NCBI GenBank assembly: GCA_037176705.1
Contig: CM073886.1
Coordinates: 5,580,001 to 5,644,000, forward strand
From: Molossus alvarezi
Lineage: Eukaryota > Chordata > Mammalia > Chiroptera > Molossidae
Direction: 5' to 3'
Length of the DNA stretch: 64,000 bases
Position numbers and translations under genes: made by a program. Shown here piece after piece: positions 23,161 to 35,102 of the stretch (positions are counted from its first letter, which is position 1; each line of letters begins with the position of its first letter). The notes under the pieces were generated by a model. The model was not told where the DNA came from. It made no database searches and was given only the letters and a program-made list of their open reading frames with translations.

Positions 23161-23344
23161 GTCCAGCCACTGTGGCAAAGTGAATTGAGTGTCAGCCCAT
23201 GGACTGAGAAACCCAGGTTCAATTCCTGGTCTCGGTACATGCCCGAGTTGTGGCAGGAGGCAGCCAATCGATGTTTCTCTTTCATATAGATGTTTCTCTC
23301 TCTCTCTCTCTCCCTCTTAAAAATCAATAAAAACCTACTTTTAA
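23161..23344 (+). mobile_element. VES SINE
   Basis: GTCCAGCCACTGTGGCAAAG head (diverged), ATCGATGTTTCTC and TC-rich block, then AATCAATAAAAACC. Target-site duplication approximate (AAAACAGTCTG / AAAGACAGCCTG). Confidence 0.85.
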
Positions 23345-23635
23345 AAAAGACAGCCTGAAACTCCCACAGGTTCTCACAGAGGGAAACAGACCTGCGAGAT
23401 TTCCAATTCCTGACTTTCTGGCTTATGCCGCTGAGTGAAGAGAGGTCCCACTGCTGAGACAGGAAACACTGGAGGGCCAGGAGTGCAGGGAGAGAGAAGG
23501 AGCTCAGTTTGGAGCCTAAGATTTGTTAAGATTTTTTTTAAGCTGTTATGAAAGCAGCTGGATATAGGTGTATAGGTTTGGGCCACAAGAGCTGGAAACA
23601 GACATGTGACAGGAGCCTTTAAAACTACTTGAGTT

Positions 23636-23727
23636 TGCCCTGGACGGTTTGGCTCAGTGGCTGGAGCATCGGCCTGCGAACCAGAGACTCCTGGGTTCAG
23701 TTCCCGCTGGGGGCACACACCAAAAAA
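23636..23727 (+). mobile_element. Short head-only VES-related SINE
   Basis: TGCCCTGGACGGTTTGGCTCAG, then GGGTTCAGTTCCCGCTGGGG and CACACACC with an A-run. No TC tail. Flanks AAAACTACTT / AAAAACTACC suggest a short duplication. Confidence 0.85.
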
Positions 23728-23919
23728 AAAACTACCCAATTTTATAATTCTCCCTGCCAATCCCTCAAATCAGGTCAGATTAGACACATATTCTTTCTAA
23801 GTATCAGAAACAAAAACTTACTACTATAAGTATGGATGTTTTTACCCCTACTTTTGAAACATCTGAAAATATTAGACTTTTCAAAGCCTCCATAGTTATT
23901 GGAAAGTGAGCTGTTGCAC

Positions 23920-24097
23920 CTTTTCCCTTGCTGCCCGGTGCAGGCACGGTTGCACACTAACAAGACAATCTTGTCGCTCCCTGCTCTCGCCACAGGCAGG
24001 TCCATTTTCCCTTGCTTTGCTGCTGCGTGTGCAGAAGACAGTCTATGATGGTCCAAGCCAAATGTTAAGTGGTTCAGATTGTTGTTTAAGTGGATTC
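23920..24097 (-). CDS. USP31: USP31 coding exon 7
   Basis: Acceptor CAG at 24098-24100, donor GTGCAA at 23914-23919. Two bases complete Gly, then 58 codons: IHLNNNLNHLTFGLDHHRLS through RACTGQQGK(R). Human USP31 has LKFGLDYHRLSSPTQT where this has LTFGLDHHRLSSAHAA (recalled). SDKIVLLVCNR opens the second half of the insert. The donor is GTGCAA, a weaker-than-average 5' site. Confidence 0.96.
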
Positions 24098-24430
24098 CTG
24101 AAATAAAATAAAAAACAACTTACTTCATCTCTTTAAAATTCTTTTCATTCATTACAAAGTAATTTACCCAATAGAGAAATTAAGAAGTTGTCATTATATA
24201 ATTTAAACTACAACTGAAAGAAGGAACAAATGATCTGCTTTGAGATGACTCCTCTAGCCACTCAGATCATTTCTTTAGCATTATTATTTAAACTGGCCTT
24301 ACCTGTCAGAAACTGACTATTAAACCTCCAGTGTGAGAAGGGCAAGTCTGCAGAGATTATTTGCCACAACAAATGTAAAGTGTGGCCACACAACCAACAA
24401 CCCAATAAACTTTATTAAAAGTAAAAAATA

Positions 24431-24653
24431 GCCAGCCAGTGTGGCTCAGTGGTTGAGCATCAACCCATGCACCAAGAGGTTGCCGGTTCGATTCCTGGTC
24501 AGGGCACATGCCCAGATTGTGGGCCTGATTCCCAGTGGGAGGCATGCAGGAGGCGACCCATCGATGTTCTCTTTCATCAATGTTTCGATCTCTCTCTCCC
24601 TCTCCCTTCCTCACTCTCTAAAATCAATAAAGAAAAAAAAAAAATTTTTTTCA
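24431..24653 (+). mobile_element. VES SINE
   Basis: Head GCCAGCCAGTGTGGCTCAG, B-box GGTTCGATTCC, TC-rich block. Target-site duplication of 11 bp AGTAAAAAATA at 24420-24430 and 24654-24664. Confidence 0.92.
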
Positions 24654-24751
24654 AGTAAAAAATAAAGGCTAATACAAGTGAAATGATCTTCAACATTCCA
24701 ATGCCATTTCTTCTCCCTGATTTAAGAGCCAGACTTGTAAAAACCACATCT

Positions 24752-25011
24752 GCCCTGGCCAGGTGGCTCAGTTGGTTGGAGCATCATCCCATACACCAAA
24801 GAGTTTACAGGTTTGATCCCCAGGCAGAGTGCATGAGGGAGGCAACTGATCGATGTTTCTCTCTTACACTGATGTTTCGCTCTTTCCCCCTTCCTCTCTC
24901 TCTAAAAACTAAATATATATATACACATATATATACACACACATATATATATATGTGTGTGTATACTGTATATATATTTATATCTCCTAGGGTGATGATT
25001 TAAAAAAAAAA
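24752..25011 (+). mobile_element. VES SINE with an internal AT/AC microsatellite
   Basis: Head GCCCTGGCCAGGTGGCTCAG. After the TC block, the usual A-rich region carries a TATA/CACA tract at about 24912-24980 that has expanded inside the element. Ends in an A-run. Confidence 0.9.
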
Positions 25012-25068
25012 ATTACTCTTAACTAGAATCACAGCCACTACAGAACTTCAATACAATCGCCTAAACTG

Positions 25069-25132
25069 CATCAACCTATATTCAAGTGAACAAAGATACG
25101 CATCAACCTATATTCAAGTGAACAAAGATACG
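25069..25132. repeat. Perfect 32-bp tandem duplication
   Basis: A 32-bp unit beginning CATCAACCTATATTCAAGTG occurs twice head to tail with no mismatch (25069-25100, 25101-25132). It is unrelated to the flanking SINEs. Confidence 0.97.
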
Positions 25133-25529
25133 TGTTTGGTAGGCACTATACTGACTGATGAAAGCAAGGTCTTCAGAACTGTCCCAAACAGAGCTATCCG
25201 TCAATCAGAGGCGCTCAGCAATTCAGCACCAAGCAACAGACCCTGAACTCAGTAGGAACTCAATAAATGCTGACTAAATAACTGTTAATTTCTTTAATCC
25301 TTTGAAAGTACTGCCTAAGGAAAGATAATCCAACTGAAAAACGAAGCCCTCCACCACCATGACCACCCAAAATATAATAACAACACCAGAAGGAGAATAA
25401 AATATAAAGTGTTTACACAAAAGTATTCATAGCAGAAATCTGCAATAACCTAAATATCCAGTAATACAAGAATGCTGAAACCTATGAAAGTACATCAGCA
25501 TTAGAGTAATTTAAAATGACAAATACATA

Positions 25530-25714
25530 GCCCTGGTAGGGCAGCTCAGTTGGTTGGAGCATCATCCCATACGCAAAGAGGCTGCAGGTTCAATCCCAAG
25601 TTGGGGCACATACAGGAGGCAACAGATCAATGTCTCTCTCTTACATCAATGTTTCTCTCCCTCCCCTCCTCTCTCTCTAAACATCAATAAAAACATATTC
25701 TCAGGTGAGAATTA
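25530..25714 (+). mobile_element. VES SINE, old; its right flank is the L1 target
   Basis: Head GCCCTGGTAGGGCAGCTCAG, TC block, then TATTCTCAGGTGAGAATTA. Its own duplication is diverged (AAAATGACAAATACATA at 25513-25529 against AAAATGATGACTACATA at 25715-25731). The L1 at 25732 then used this same right flank. Confidence 0.88.
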
Positions 25715-25731
25715 AAAATGATGACTACATA
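25714..25731 (+). repeat. Left target-site duplication of the L1
   Basis: AAAAATGATGACTACATA, 18 bp, repeated perfectly at 33623-33640. Confidence 0.95.
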
Positions 25732-26570
25732 TTCCAAAATGGCATCAGAGTGAATGGAAGTTACACAGACCATCTCCCAGGACCAACCTGGAATTACAAC
25801 TAAAATAAAGACAAGTCGTCAGAAAAAAGCAACAGAAAAACAGCTGGAGAGGACCATATCATATAACCAGGGACAGGAAAAAAAGACACTGAATCGAGCC
25901 TAGTAGGTCGCAGAGGAACGAGAAAGCGGGCTGGAAGCCACGGACAGCAGCTGTTTTAGCTGTGAGCAGCTCCCAATGGGCTAAAATCCCAAGCCAGCTC
26001 CATAGCACAGAGGGCTGGGACAGAGCACTAAATTAGCTACAGCCACTCACCTTGGGCTCTGGCAGAGGGAGAGCAGACTGGACTGGAACTCTGTGGGGAC
26101 ACCCGAGATTTGGAGGGTGCTCAGAGTTTTTGCTGAGTCGTGGCCACACAGGAAGGTGGCCATGTTACTCCTTCCTGGACCTCTGTGGGAAGCAGTAGCC
26201 CCTCCCTCGGAGATTTAACCCCACCCAGCTGAGCCAGAGAAATGCAAACTGAGGCTCATTAACACCCATCATCTGCCCCACTCTCTGGAAATCCTCTTAT
26301 GCTGAACACCTGAGGGACTTTTTCATTCAGCTGAGGGCTACAACCCAAGGCTCATCAAGTAACTGAGACTAATGGCCTCCAGGAAAAAAGCTAGAGGATA
26401 ACTGAACCTTTCCTGGACTTGCAAAACTAACCAGGAAAGTAAGACTTGGCAGTGGTGTTTAAAGTGGGTCCTCCCACGCTCATCCAAACCCAGTAGAGGG
26501 AGCCATAAACAGAACACCAACACCTGCAGGGAAAATTTGGCAGGCTACAAAACCCACTGAGATAATCAAA

Positions 26571-27410
26571 ATGATGAAACAAAGAAACAAATCCGAAATG
26601 AAAGAATAAAAGAACTCTATTGAAGATGAGATTAATGAAATGCAGTTAAGCAAGTTATCAAAGGTAGAGTTCAGAGCCATAATCTTGAGGAAGCTCAACA
26701 GCATGAGTAAAGATATAGAAACACTGAAAACCAAGAAAGTGAAAATAAAGAATGGCATCGCAGAAATAAAGAACACACTGGAAGGAATAATCAACAGAGT
26801 AGAGGAAGCTGAGGACTGGATCAGTGAATTAGAAAACAGGATAGAAAAAAATCAACCAATCAGAAAACCAAAAGGAAAAAACAGGAAGACAGCTTAAGAG
26901 AACGGTGGGACAACTGTAAACATAACAACATCTTAATCATAGGAGTTCCAGAAGAAGAAGAAAATGAACAAGGGTTAGAGAATATATTTGAAGAAATAGT
27001 GACAGAAAACTTCCGTAACGTGGTGAAGAAAGAAGACATTCAAGTTCAAGAAGCACAGGGAGCCCCAAAACAGGCCCACACCAAGACACATAGTAATTAA
27101 AATACCAAAAATTAAAGACAAAGAGAAAATCCTAAAGGCAGCAAGAGAAAAGCAACAGGTTACCTACAAAGAAACACCAATTAGGCTATCAGCTGACTTC
27201 TCAACAGAAACACTACAGGCCAGAAGGGAATAAATAGCATGAGTAATCAAGGTCATGAATAACAAGGATCTGAATCCAAGACTACTCTACCCAGCAAGGC
27301 TATCATTCAAAATAGAAGGTCAAATAACTTCCCAGACAAAAAAAAAAGGCTAAGGAAATATATTAGCACCAAACAGCACTGCAAAAAATGTTAAAAGGAC
27401 TACTATAATT
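26571..27410 (+). pseudogene. L1 ORF1 (RNA-binding protein), broken
   Basis: Starts ATG ATG AAA and meets TAA at 26607-26609. A readable coiled-coil piece follows (LSKVEFRAIILRKLNSMSKD, VEEAEDWISELENRI) to TAA at 26895-26897. The later RRM/CTD-like part (NILIIGVPEEEENEQGLENI) is also present, but the frame is disrupted. L1 ORF1 normally makes a trimeric nucleic-acid chaperone; this copy cannot make a full one. Confidence 0.85.
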
Positions 27411-29568
27411 AGTAGAAATAGGAAGAAAAATATAACCACAATAAGCCAAAATGGCAATAAATAAGTACATATCAATAATAACCTTAAATGTAAATAGACT
27501 GAATACACCGATCAAAAGACACAGAGTAGCTGATTGGATAAGAAAGCATGACTCATATATATATGTTGTTTACAAGAGACCCATCTCACAACAAAAGACT
27601 CACATAGGTTGAAAGTGAAAGGATGGAAAAAAATCTTCCAAGCAAACGGAAAGGGAAAAAAAAGCTGGGATAGCAATACTCATATCTCATAAAGTAGATC
27701 TCAAAATGAAGGCCATAACTAGAGACAAAAAAAGGCCACTGCATAATATTGAAAGGATCTATCCAACAGGAAGATATAACCTTGAGAAACATATATGCAC
27801 CCAATATAGGAGCACCAAAATATATTTCAAATCTTCTGGAGGACTTCAAAGGAGAAATCGACAGCAATACAACCATAGCAGGGGACTTCAATACCCTGCT
27901 GACATCACTGCATAGATCCTCTAGACAAAAAATTAACAGGGAAAGAAAGACTCTAAATGAAGCACTAGATCAAATGGATTTAATAGATATCTACAGAGAA
28001 TTACACCCCCAAAACTACAGAACTCACATTCTTCTCAAGTGCACATGGGACATTCTCAAAGATAGACCAGTCTCTATAAGTTCAAGAAGACTAAAATCAC
28101 ATCAAGCATCTTCTCAGATCACAATGGCATGAAACTAGAAATCAACTGCAACAAGAATATGCAAAGACATTTGAACACATGGAGGCTACACAGCATGTTA
28201 CTAAACACTGAATGGGTTACCAAGGAGATCAAGGAAGAAATTCCAAACTTCCTGGAAACCAATGAAAATAAACACACAACACAAAATCTATGGAATGCAC
28301 CAAAAGCAGTTCTGAGAGGAAAGTTCATAGCACTACAGGCCTTCCTCAAGAAACAAGAAAAATTTCTAATTGACTACCTAACCGCACAACTTAAAGAACT
28401 AGAAAGCAAACAAAAAAGAAAATCCCAGAGCAAACAGAAGAAAGGAAATAGTAAAGATCAGAGCAGAAATAAATGACACAGAGACCAAAAGAATAATTCA
28501 AAGGATCAATGAAATAAAGAGCTGGTTTTGCGAAAAGATAAACAAGACTGATGGACCCTTAACTAGACTCACCAAGAACAAAGAGAGAGAACCCAAATAC
28601 ACAAAATCAGAAATGAAAGAGGAGAAGTAACAACTGACACCACAGAAATACAAAGGATCATTAACATATACTATGAACAATTATATGGCAACAAATTGGA
28701 CAATCTAAGCAAAATGGACAAATTTCTAGAAACACACAGTCTCCCAAAACTGAACCGGGAAGAGATAAAAAACTTGAACAGACTAATAAAACTAAGGAAA
28801 TTGAAGATGTAATCAAGACTCTCCCTCCAAACAAAATCCCAGGCCCAGATGGCTTCACAGGGGAGTTTTAGTGAACATTCAAAGAAGAACACACACCCAT
28901 TCTCCTCAAACTATTCCAAAAATTCAAGAAGAAGGAAGCCTTCCAAATTTGTTTTATGAGGCCAGCATAATTCTAATTCCAAAACCAAAAAAAGACATTA
29001 CAAAGAAAGAAAACTACAGGCCAATATCCCTGATAAATATAGCAACTCAGATACAACAATACATCAAAAAAATTATTCACCATGACCAAGTGGGATTCAA
29101 TTCATCCCAGGGATGCAAGGCTGGTACAATATTTGCAAATCAATAAATGTGATACACCACATAAACAAAATGAAAGATAAAAACCATATGATCAAATCAA
29201 TAGACGCTGAAAAAGCATTCAACCAAATCCAGCACCTATTTCTGATAAAAACGCTCGGCAATATGGGAATAGAGGGATCATATCTCGACATAATAAAGGC
29301 CATATATGAAAAACCTACAGCCAACATCATACTCAATGCACAAAAACTAAAAGCATTTCCCTTAAGAACAGGAACAAGACAGGGCTGCCCAATTTCGCCA
29401 CTCTTATTTAACATACTACTGAAAGTCTTAGCCACAGCAATCAGACATGAAGAAAAAATAAAAGGGATCCAAAATGGAAAGGATGAAGTGAAACTGTCAT
29501 TATTCCCAGATGACATGATATGATATATAGAAAACCCTAAAGACTCCATCAAAAATCTACTAGATTTA

Positions 29569-29823
29569 GCCCTGGCCAGTTTGGCTCAGCGGTTAGAGTG
29601 TCGGCCTGCGGTCCGGAGAGACCCGGGTTCGGTTCCCGCTAAGGGCATGTACCTCGGTTGCAGTTTGTCCCCGGCCCTGGTTGGTCGTGCGGGTGGCAGC
29701 CACTCGATGTGTCCCTTCACATCGATGCGTCGATGTTTCTCTCTCTCTCTCCCTTCCTCTCTCTCCCTCCCACTCTATCTGTACAAAAAATGGAAAAATA
29801 TCCTCGGGTGAGGATAAAAAAAA
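29569..29823 (+). mobile_element. VES SINE, young, nested in the L1 ORF2
   Basis: Head GCCCTGGCCAGTTTGGCTCAG, B-box GGGTTCGGTTCCCGC, ATATCCTCGGGTGAGGATA tail plus poly(A). 18-bp perfect duplication AAAAATCTACTAGATTTA at 29551-29568 and 29824-29841. It resembles the copy at 57081-57331 very closely. Confidence 0.96.
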
Positions 29824-31314
29824 AAAAATCTACTAGATTTAATAAACAAATTTGGCAAGGTAACAGGATACAAAATTAACATCAAGAAATCGACAGCATT
29901 CTTATATACCAATGATGAACTCAAAGAAAGAGAAACTAAAAAAGAAATCCCATTTACCATTGCAGCAAAAAAACTTACGATACCTAGGAATAAACTTAAC
30001 CAAAGAAGTAAAGTACCTATTTGAAGAAAACTACACATGGGACATTGAAAAAAGAAATAGAGGAAGATATAAAAAAGTGGAAGCACATACCTTGTTCATG
30101 GATTGGAAGAATTAACATCATTAAAATGTCCATACTACCCAAAGTAATCTATAAATTTATTGTAATTCCCATCAAATACCAATGACATATTTCACAGAAC
30201 TAGAACAAATACTTCAAAAGTTCATAAGGAACCAGAAAAGACCCCGAATAGCCACAGCAATCTTGAAAAAGAAGGACCAAGTAAGTGGGATCACAATACT
30301 GATTATCAGGTTATACTACAAAGCTACTGTAATCAAAACAGCCTGGTACTGGCAAAAGAACAGGTACATAGATCAATGGAATAGAACAGAGAACCCAGAA
30401 ATGGAATAGAACCCAGAGAACCCAAAACACTATGCTCAATTAATATTTGACAAAGGAGGCAAGAGCATACAGTGGAGTAAAGACAGCCTCTTTAATAAAT
30501 GGTGTTGGGAAAATTGGGCAACCACATGCAAAAAAGTGAAACCAGACCATCAACAAACACCATACACAAGAATAATCCCAAAATGGATAAAAGACTTAAA
30601 TGTGACTCGTGAATCCATAAAAATCCTAGAAGAAAATGCAGGCAACAAAATTTCAGACATCATACATGGCAGAATTTTCACTGATACCTCACCAAAGGCA
30701 ACAGAAACAAAGGAAAAAATGAACACATGGGACTACAAACTCAAAAGCTTCTGCACAGCAAAAGAAACAACCATCAAAATGGTAAGGGAACCCACCGTAT
30801 GAGAGAGCATAATCACCAATGATACGTCAGATAAGGACTTAATTTCCAACATATATAGAGAGCTCATACAACTCAACAAAAGGAAGACAACCTAATTTAA
30901 AAATGGGCAGAGGAGCTAAATAGACACCTCTCCAAACAGGACATACAAATGGCCAAGAGACATATGAAAAAATGTTCAATGTCACTAATCATCAGACAGA
31001 TGCAAACTGAAACAACCATGAGGTATCACCTCACACCTGCCAGAATGGCTGCCATCAACAAATCATCAAAAAACAAGTGCTGGTGAGGGTGTGGAGAAAA
31101 GGGAACTCTAGTACACTGCTGGTGGGAATGCTGACTGGTGCAGCCACTATGGAAAACACTATGGTGTTTCCTCAAAAAATTAAAAATGGAACTGCCATTT
31201 GACCCAGTGATCCCACTTCTAGGAATATACTCTAAGAAGCCTGAAACACCAATCAGAGAGAATATATGTGCCCCTATGTTCACAGTAGCACTATTTGCAA
31301 TTGCTAAGATCTAG

Positions 31315-32004
<690 letters not shown>

Positions 32005-33144
32005 GCCGCACTCCTCTCTCCCCCACTCCCTCCTTCACCCTTGCTTTCCTATCATGTGGCAGATGTGCCCCTGTGGTGTGAGTGCCAGAAGCTGTCTCCA
32101 TGGTTGGTCCCAGTGAGCTTCATCATGCTGTACATGTGCAGATGCAGCCTGCAACCAGGTTTTTATTTAATGTAAATAGTTCTTGTTTCCAATGAGGCAG
32201 TTTCTGGTACTCCTATGCAATATTACTCAGCTTTTTTTATTGTAAAAAGAGAATCAACCAACTGTTCAGTACTGAGAAGGGATTTTAGGCACCTGGGCCC
32301 TCGAGGAATTGCTGTGAGATCAGCTCAACGCTCCTGTTCTGGGCTTTAGATCTCCGTTGAGATCCATTTTGGTGGTTGGTTTCTAACCCAAACTCAGTGC
32401 ATTTTTTAAAAATAGTTAAAATACAAGGTCAGAAGACACTTGAACGTAAAGAAGGGAGAAATGTGCCTAGTGTAGGTTCTGCAGAAATGTCTTGAGTCCA
32501 GTCTACCCGTGGTCTCTCTCTCGTCTGGAGTGTGCAGTGGGCAGAACCAGCCACAATACATTCTGCATGGTCACATATGATCCCTGATTGGCTCTATCTC
32601 ACTGGGTCATCCGCATCCCGTAGTGTTTATGCCTGTACCCATGCTTACACCACTGCCTAGGGGATGGGCTGGGGGCTGTGGCCACCACTCACAGACCCCT
32701 TGGAGGGACCCCAACCTTCCCTTGGGTCAGTGTGGGTTAGCGTAGGTGCTTTGGTGGGACCACTCTAGCCAGAATGGGAGCCCCCCATGGTCCCCACGCA
32801 TGCTCACTTGCTCCAGGCTGTTTGGGTCTCACCAGTAGAAATGCAGACAGGTGGCCAGTCATCTTAGAGCCTAGCTCCTCAGAGCCCCCGTCCACATGTG
32901 CTTTCACTTCCTTAGCCTGCAAGGGTCAGAATTGACATGGAAAACAACCTCTACTTTTTTCTTTTGTATTTTGATAAACACTGAAGAAGCTGGAGCTGTT
33001 AAAATTTATCTTGGGGAAAACCTCAGAACTGGTTTATCTGGTGTCATGGAGCCTCTTATTGCTTTCAATACACAATTAGTAATCAACTGTTTCATATACT
33101 TGTTTTCAGTTTCAACAAACAAGCACTGTAATTATAGCTGTTAG

Positions 33145-33150
33145 AATAAA
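33145..33150 (+). promoter_or_regulatory. Polyadenylation signal AATAAA of the ARF1 retrocopy
   Basis: AATAAA in TTAGAATAAAATCTC, 12 bp before the start of the A-run at about 33163. It was inherited from the parent mRNA. Confidence 0.9.
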
Positions 33151-33182
33151 ATCTCAACTGTTAAAAAAAAAAAAGAAAGAAA

Positions 33183-33200
33183 GAAAAAGCTGTGGTACAT
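33183..33200 (+). repeat. Right target-site duplication of the ARF1 retrocopy
   Basis: GAAAAAGCTGTGGTACAT; immediately after it the L1 ORF2 sequence resumes (ATATACAGTGGAATACTATG). Confidence 0.96.
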
Positions 33201-33584
33201 ATATACAGTGGAATACTATGCAGCTGTAAGAAAGAATGATCTCTTATCCTTTGAGATGACATAGAGGAACCTCGAGAGTATTATGCTAAGCGAAACAAGC
33301 CAATCAGAGAAAAACAAATACCACATGATCTCACTTATTTGTGGAATATAATAAACAAGGTGGGCTGATAAACGAAATAGATCTAGAGACATGGAAAGGA
33401 GTTCAGACTGACAAACCCCAGAATAGGGGGGTGGGAGAGGATGGATGAGATGAACCAAAGAATTTATATGCATGTATGCATAAACAACAATGCTCGAGGG
33501 ATGGGGGGGCGAGATGGGGAGGAGGGAGTCTAGGGGGGGAAAAGGAGAAACATCTGTAACAAAAATAAATTAATAAAAAAAAAA

Positions 33585-33618
33585 TGAAGAAAAATATTAA
33601 ATTTACCATCTATCTTTT
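33585..33618 (+). other. Possible 3' transduction carried by the L1
   Basis: Between the L1's first A-run (33575-33584) and a second A-run (33619-33627) lie 34 non-L1 bases beginning TGAAGAAAAATATTAAATTT. Since the downstream target-site copy starts only at 33623, this segment travelled with the element. A short transduced flank is the simplest reading. Confidence 0.6.
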
Positions 33619-33929
33619 AAAAAAAAATGATGACTACATAGCTAATACCAAAATAAATTCTAGATAAACACTGAGTTTTACGGAAAACACTGAGTTTTCA
33701 TCAAGCTACTACAAAGAAAAAACTTTTTAAGGTTGAACACAATGAAAAAAATCACAAAAGAGCAGATTTCAGTTGCTAACCACTTTAAACTTTGGTGTGA
33801 GAAAATAAAAATAACAAGTCTACATCTGAGACCAAAAATGGCCTCATTTCCCAGGCTCTTGGCAGAAGTAAGCTGGGAAGACCTGTTCTGCTAAAAGTGA
33901 GATGAGGGGACACCTGCCAGCTGCAGACA

Positions 33930-34040
33930 GGCTGTACATTCGAAGTCAGACCCAGTTACCACCAGCTGTGCAAGCCTTAACCTAAGTCTCCTCCCTCATT
34001 TGTAAACTGGGGAAAGTAGTAGCCTCATATGCACTGAACC
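33930..34040 (+). repeat. MIR SINE relic
   Basis: ACCACCAGCTGTGCAAGCC, TCCTCCCTCATTTGTAAACTGGGGAAAGTAGTAGCC match the MIR core on the plus strand. Confidence 0.55.
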
Positions 34041-34796
34041 AAATATTATAAGGCCTTTACAACAAAGGCTAATACACTGTCACAAAGTGGTATCTTCTTC
34101 CAACAAAGGCAGTCTCTGGTAGAATATGATAAACTTGGACCTCACCACATTCACTTACAAACAGAAACTTAGTATTAACCCTAAGTAGTTGGGGTGCAAA
34201 GAGGGATCTGGGTAATTTCAGTTGAACAAACACTAACTGGGCTTTTGCTGTGTATGAGGAATTATACTTAACTGCTGGACACAGAAAGATGTAGCAAAAC
34301 GCAATCCCAACTGCAGAGAATTCACAGTGTGGTGGGACAGACACAGCAGAAAACAGATCATCACACAACATTCCAGTCCAGAGATGAGCAGAAGCCACAG
34401 CTGGAGCACAGAAGGGCAGGAGTCAGTCAGCTGGCTGGGAGTGGGGGAAGTGAGGAAAGACTTCTGAACAAGGTGATGATTGAGTATTTTTACTGTGATG
34501 CAATTAAAATTAGAAAGCAATTCAAATAAACAAAAGCACATGCATGAGAACACTAGAAAACAAACAATAGAGCTCCTGGGTCAAAGAATAATGAAAACTG
34601 AAATAACAGACTGTCCAGAAAATTATGTTCATAGGATTAGACCAAAGAAAGCTGAATCTTAAACTGAGAGCAGAGAAAGCTAACCGACCCAATACATAAA
34701 GTTACCAAAAGGTCCAGAAGCTATAGGCACCAGAGACCTCCGGAAGTAGTGGGTGAAAGAAGAGAGGTACTAAAATAAGAACTGTTGACAAGGACA

Positions 34797-35102
34797 CTAA
34801 GACCATCCAAGGAGGAAAGAATAGTCTCTTCAACAAATGGTACTGGGAAAACCGGATATTTATATGCAAAAGAACGGAACTGGACCCCTACCTTGCACCA
34901 CACACAAAAATTAACTCAAAATGGATCAAAGACATAAATGTAAGAACTAAAATTATAAAAATTCTAGAGGAAAACACAGGGATAAATCTTTATGGACTTG
35001 GATTTAGCAATGGATTCTTACATACGACACCAAAAGCACAAACAACAAAATAATTCAGACCTCATCAAAATTAAGGACATTTCTGCATCAAAAGACACTA
35101 TC
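34797..35102 (+). mobile_element. Older L1 ORF2 fragment
   Basis: Matches the L1 ORF2 region between the reverse transcriptase and C-terminal parts (CTTCAACAAATGGTACTGGG, CAAAATGGATCAAAGACATAAATG, GCATCAAAAGACACTATC). It is diverged relative to the copy at 25732-33622 and carries stops. Confidence 0.75.

Larger units (their letters stand above)
21263..23919 (-). other. USP31 intron 7
   Basis: Contains a hAT relic (21764-21930), two L2 relics (22010-22312, 22530-22935), a VES SINE (23161-23344) and a short head-only SINE (23636-23727). Other stretches show nothing recognisable. Confidence 0.82.

Noticed and set aside
27451..30802. Reverse transcriptase and endonuclease fragments as a possible novel RT system
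   Set aside because: Sequence, order and 3' end are standard L1, with stops in both frames.
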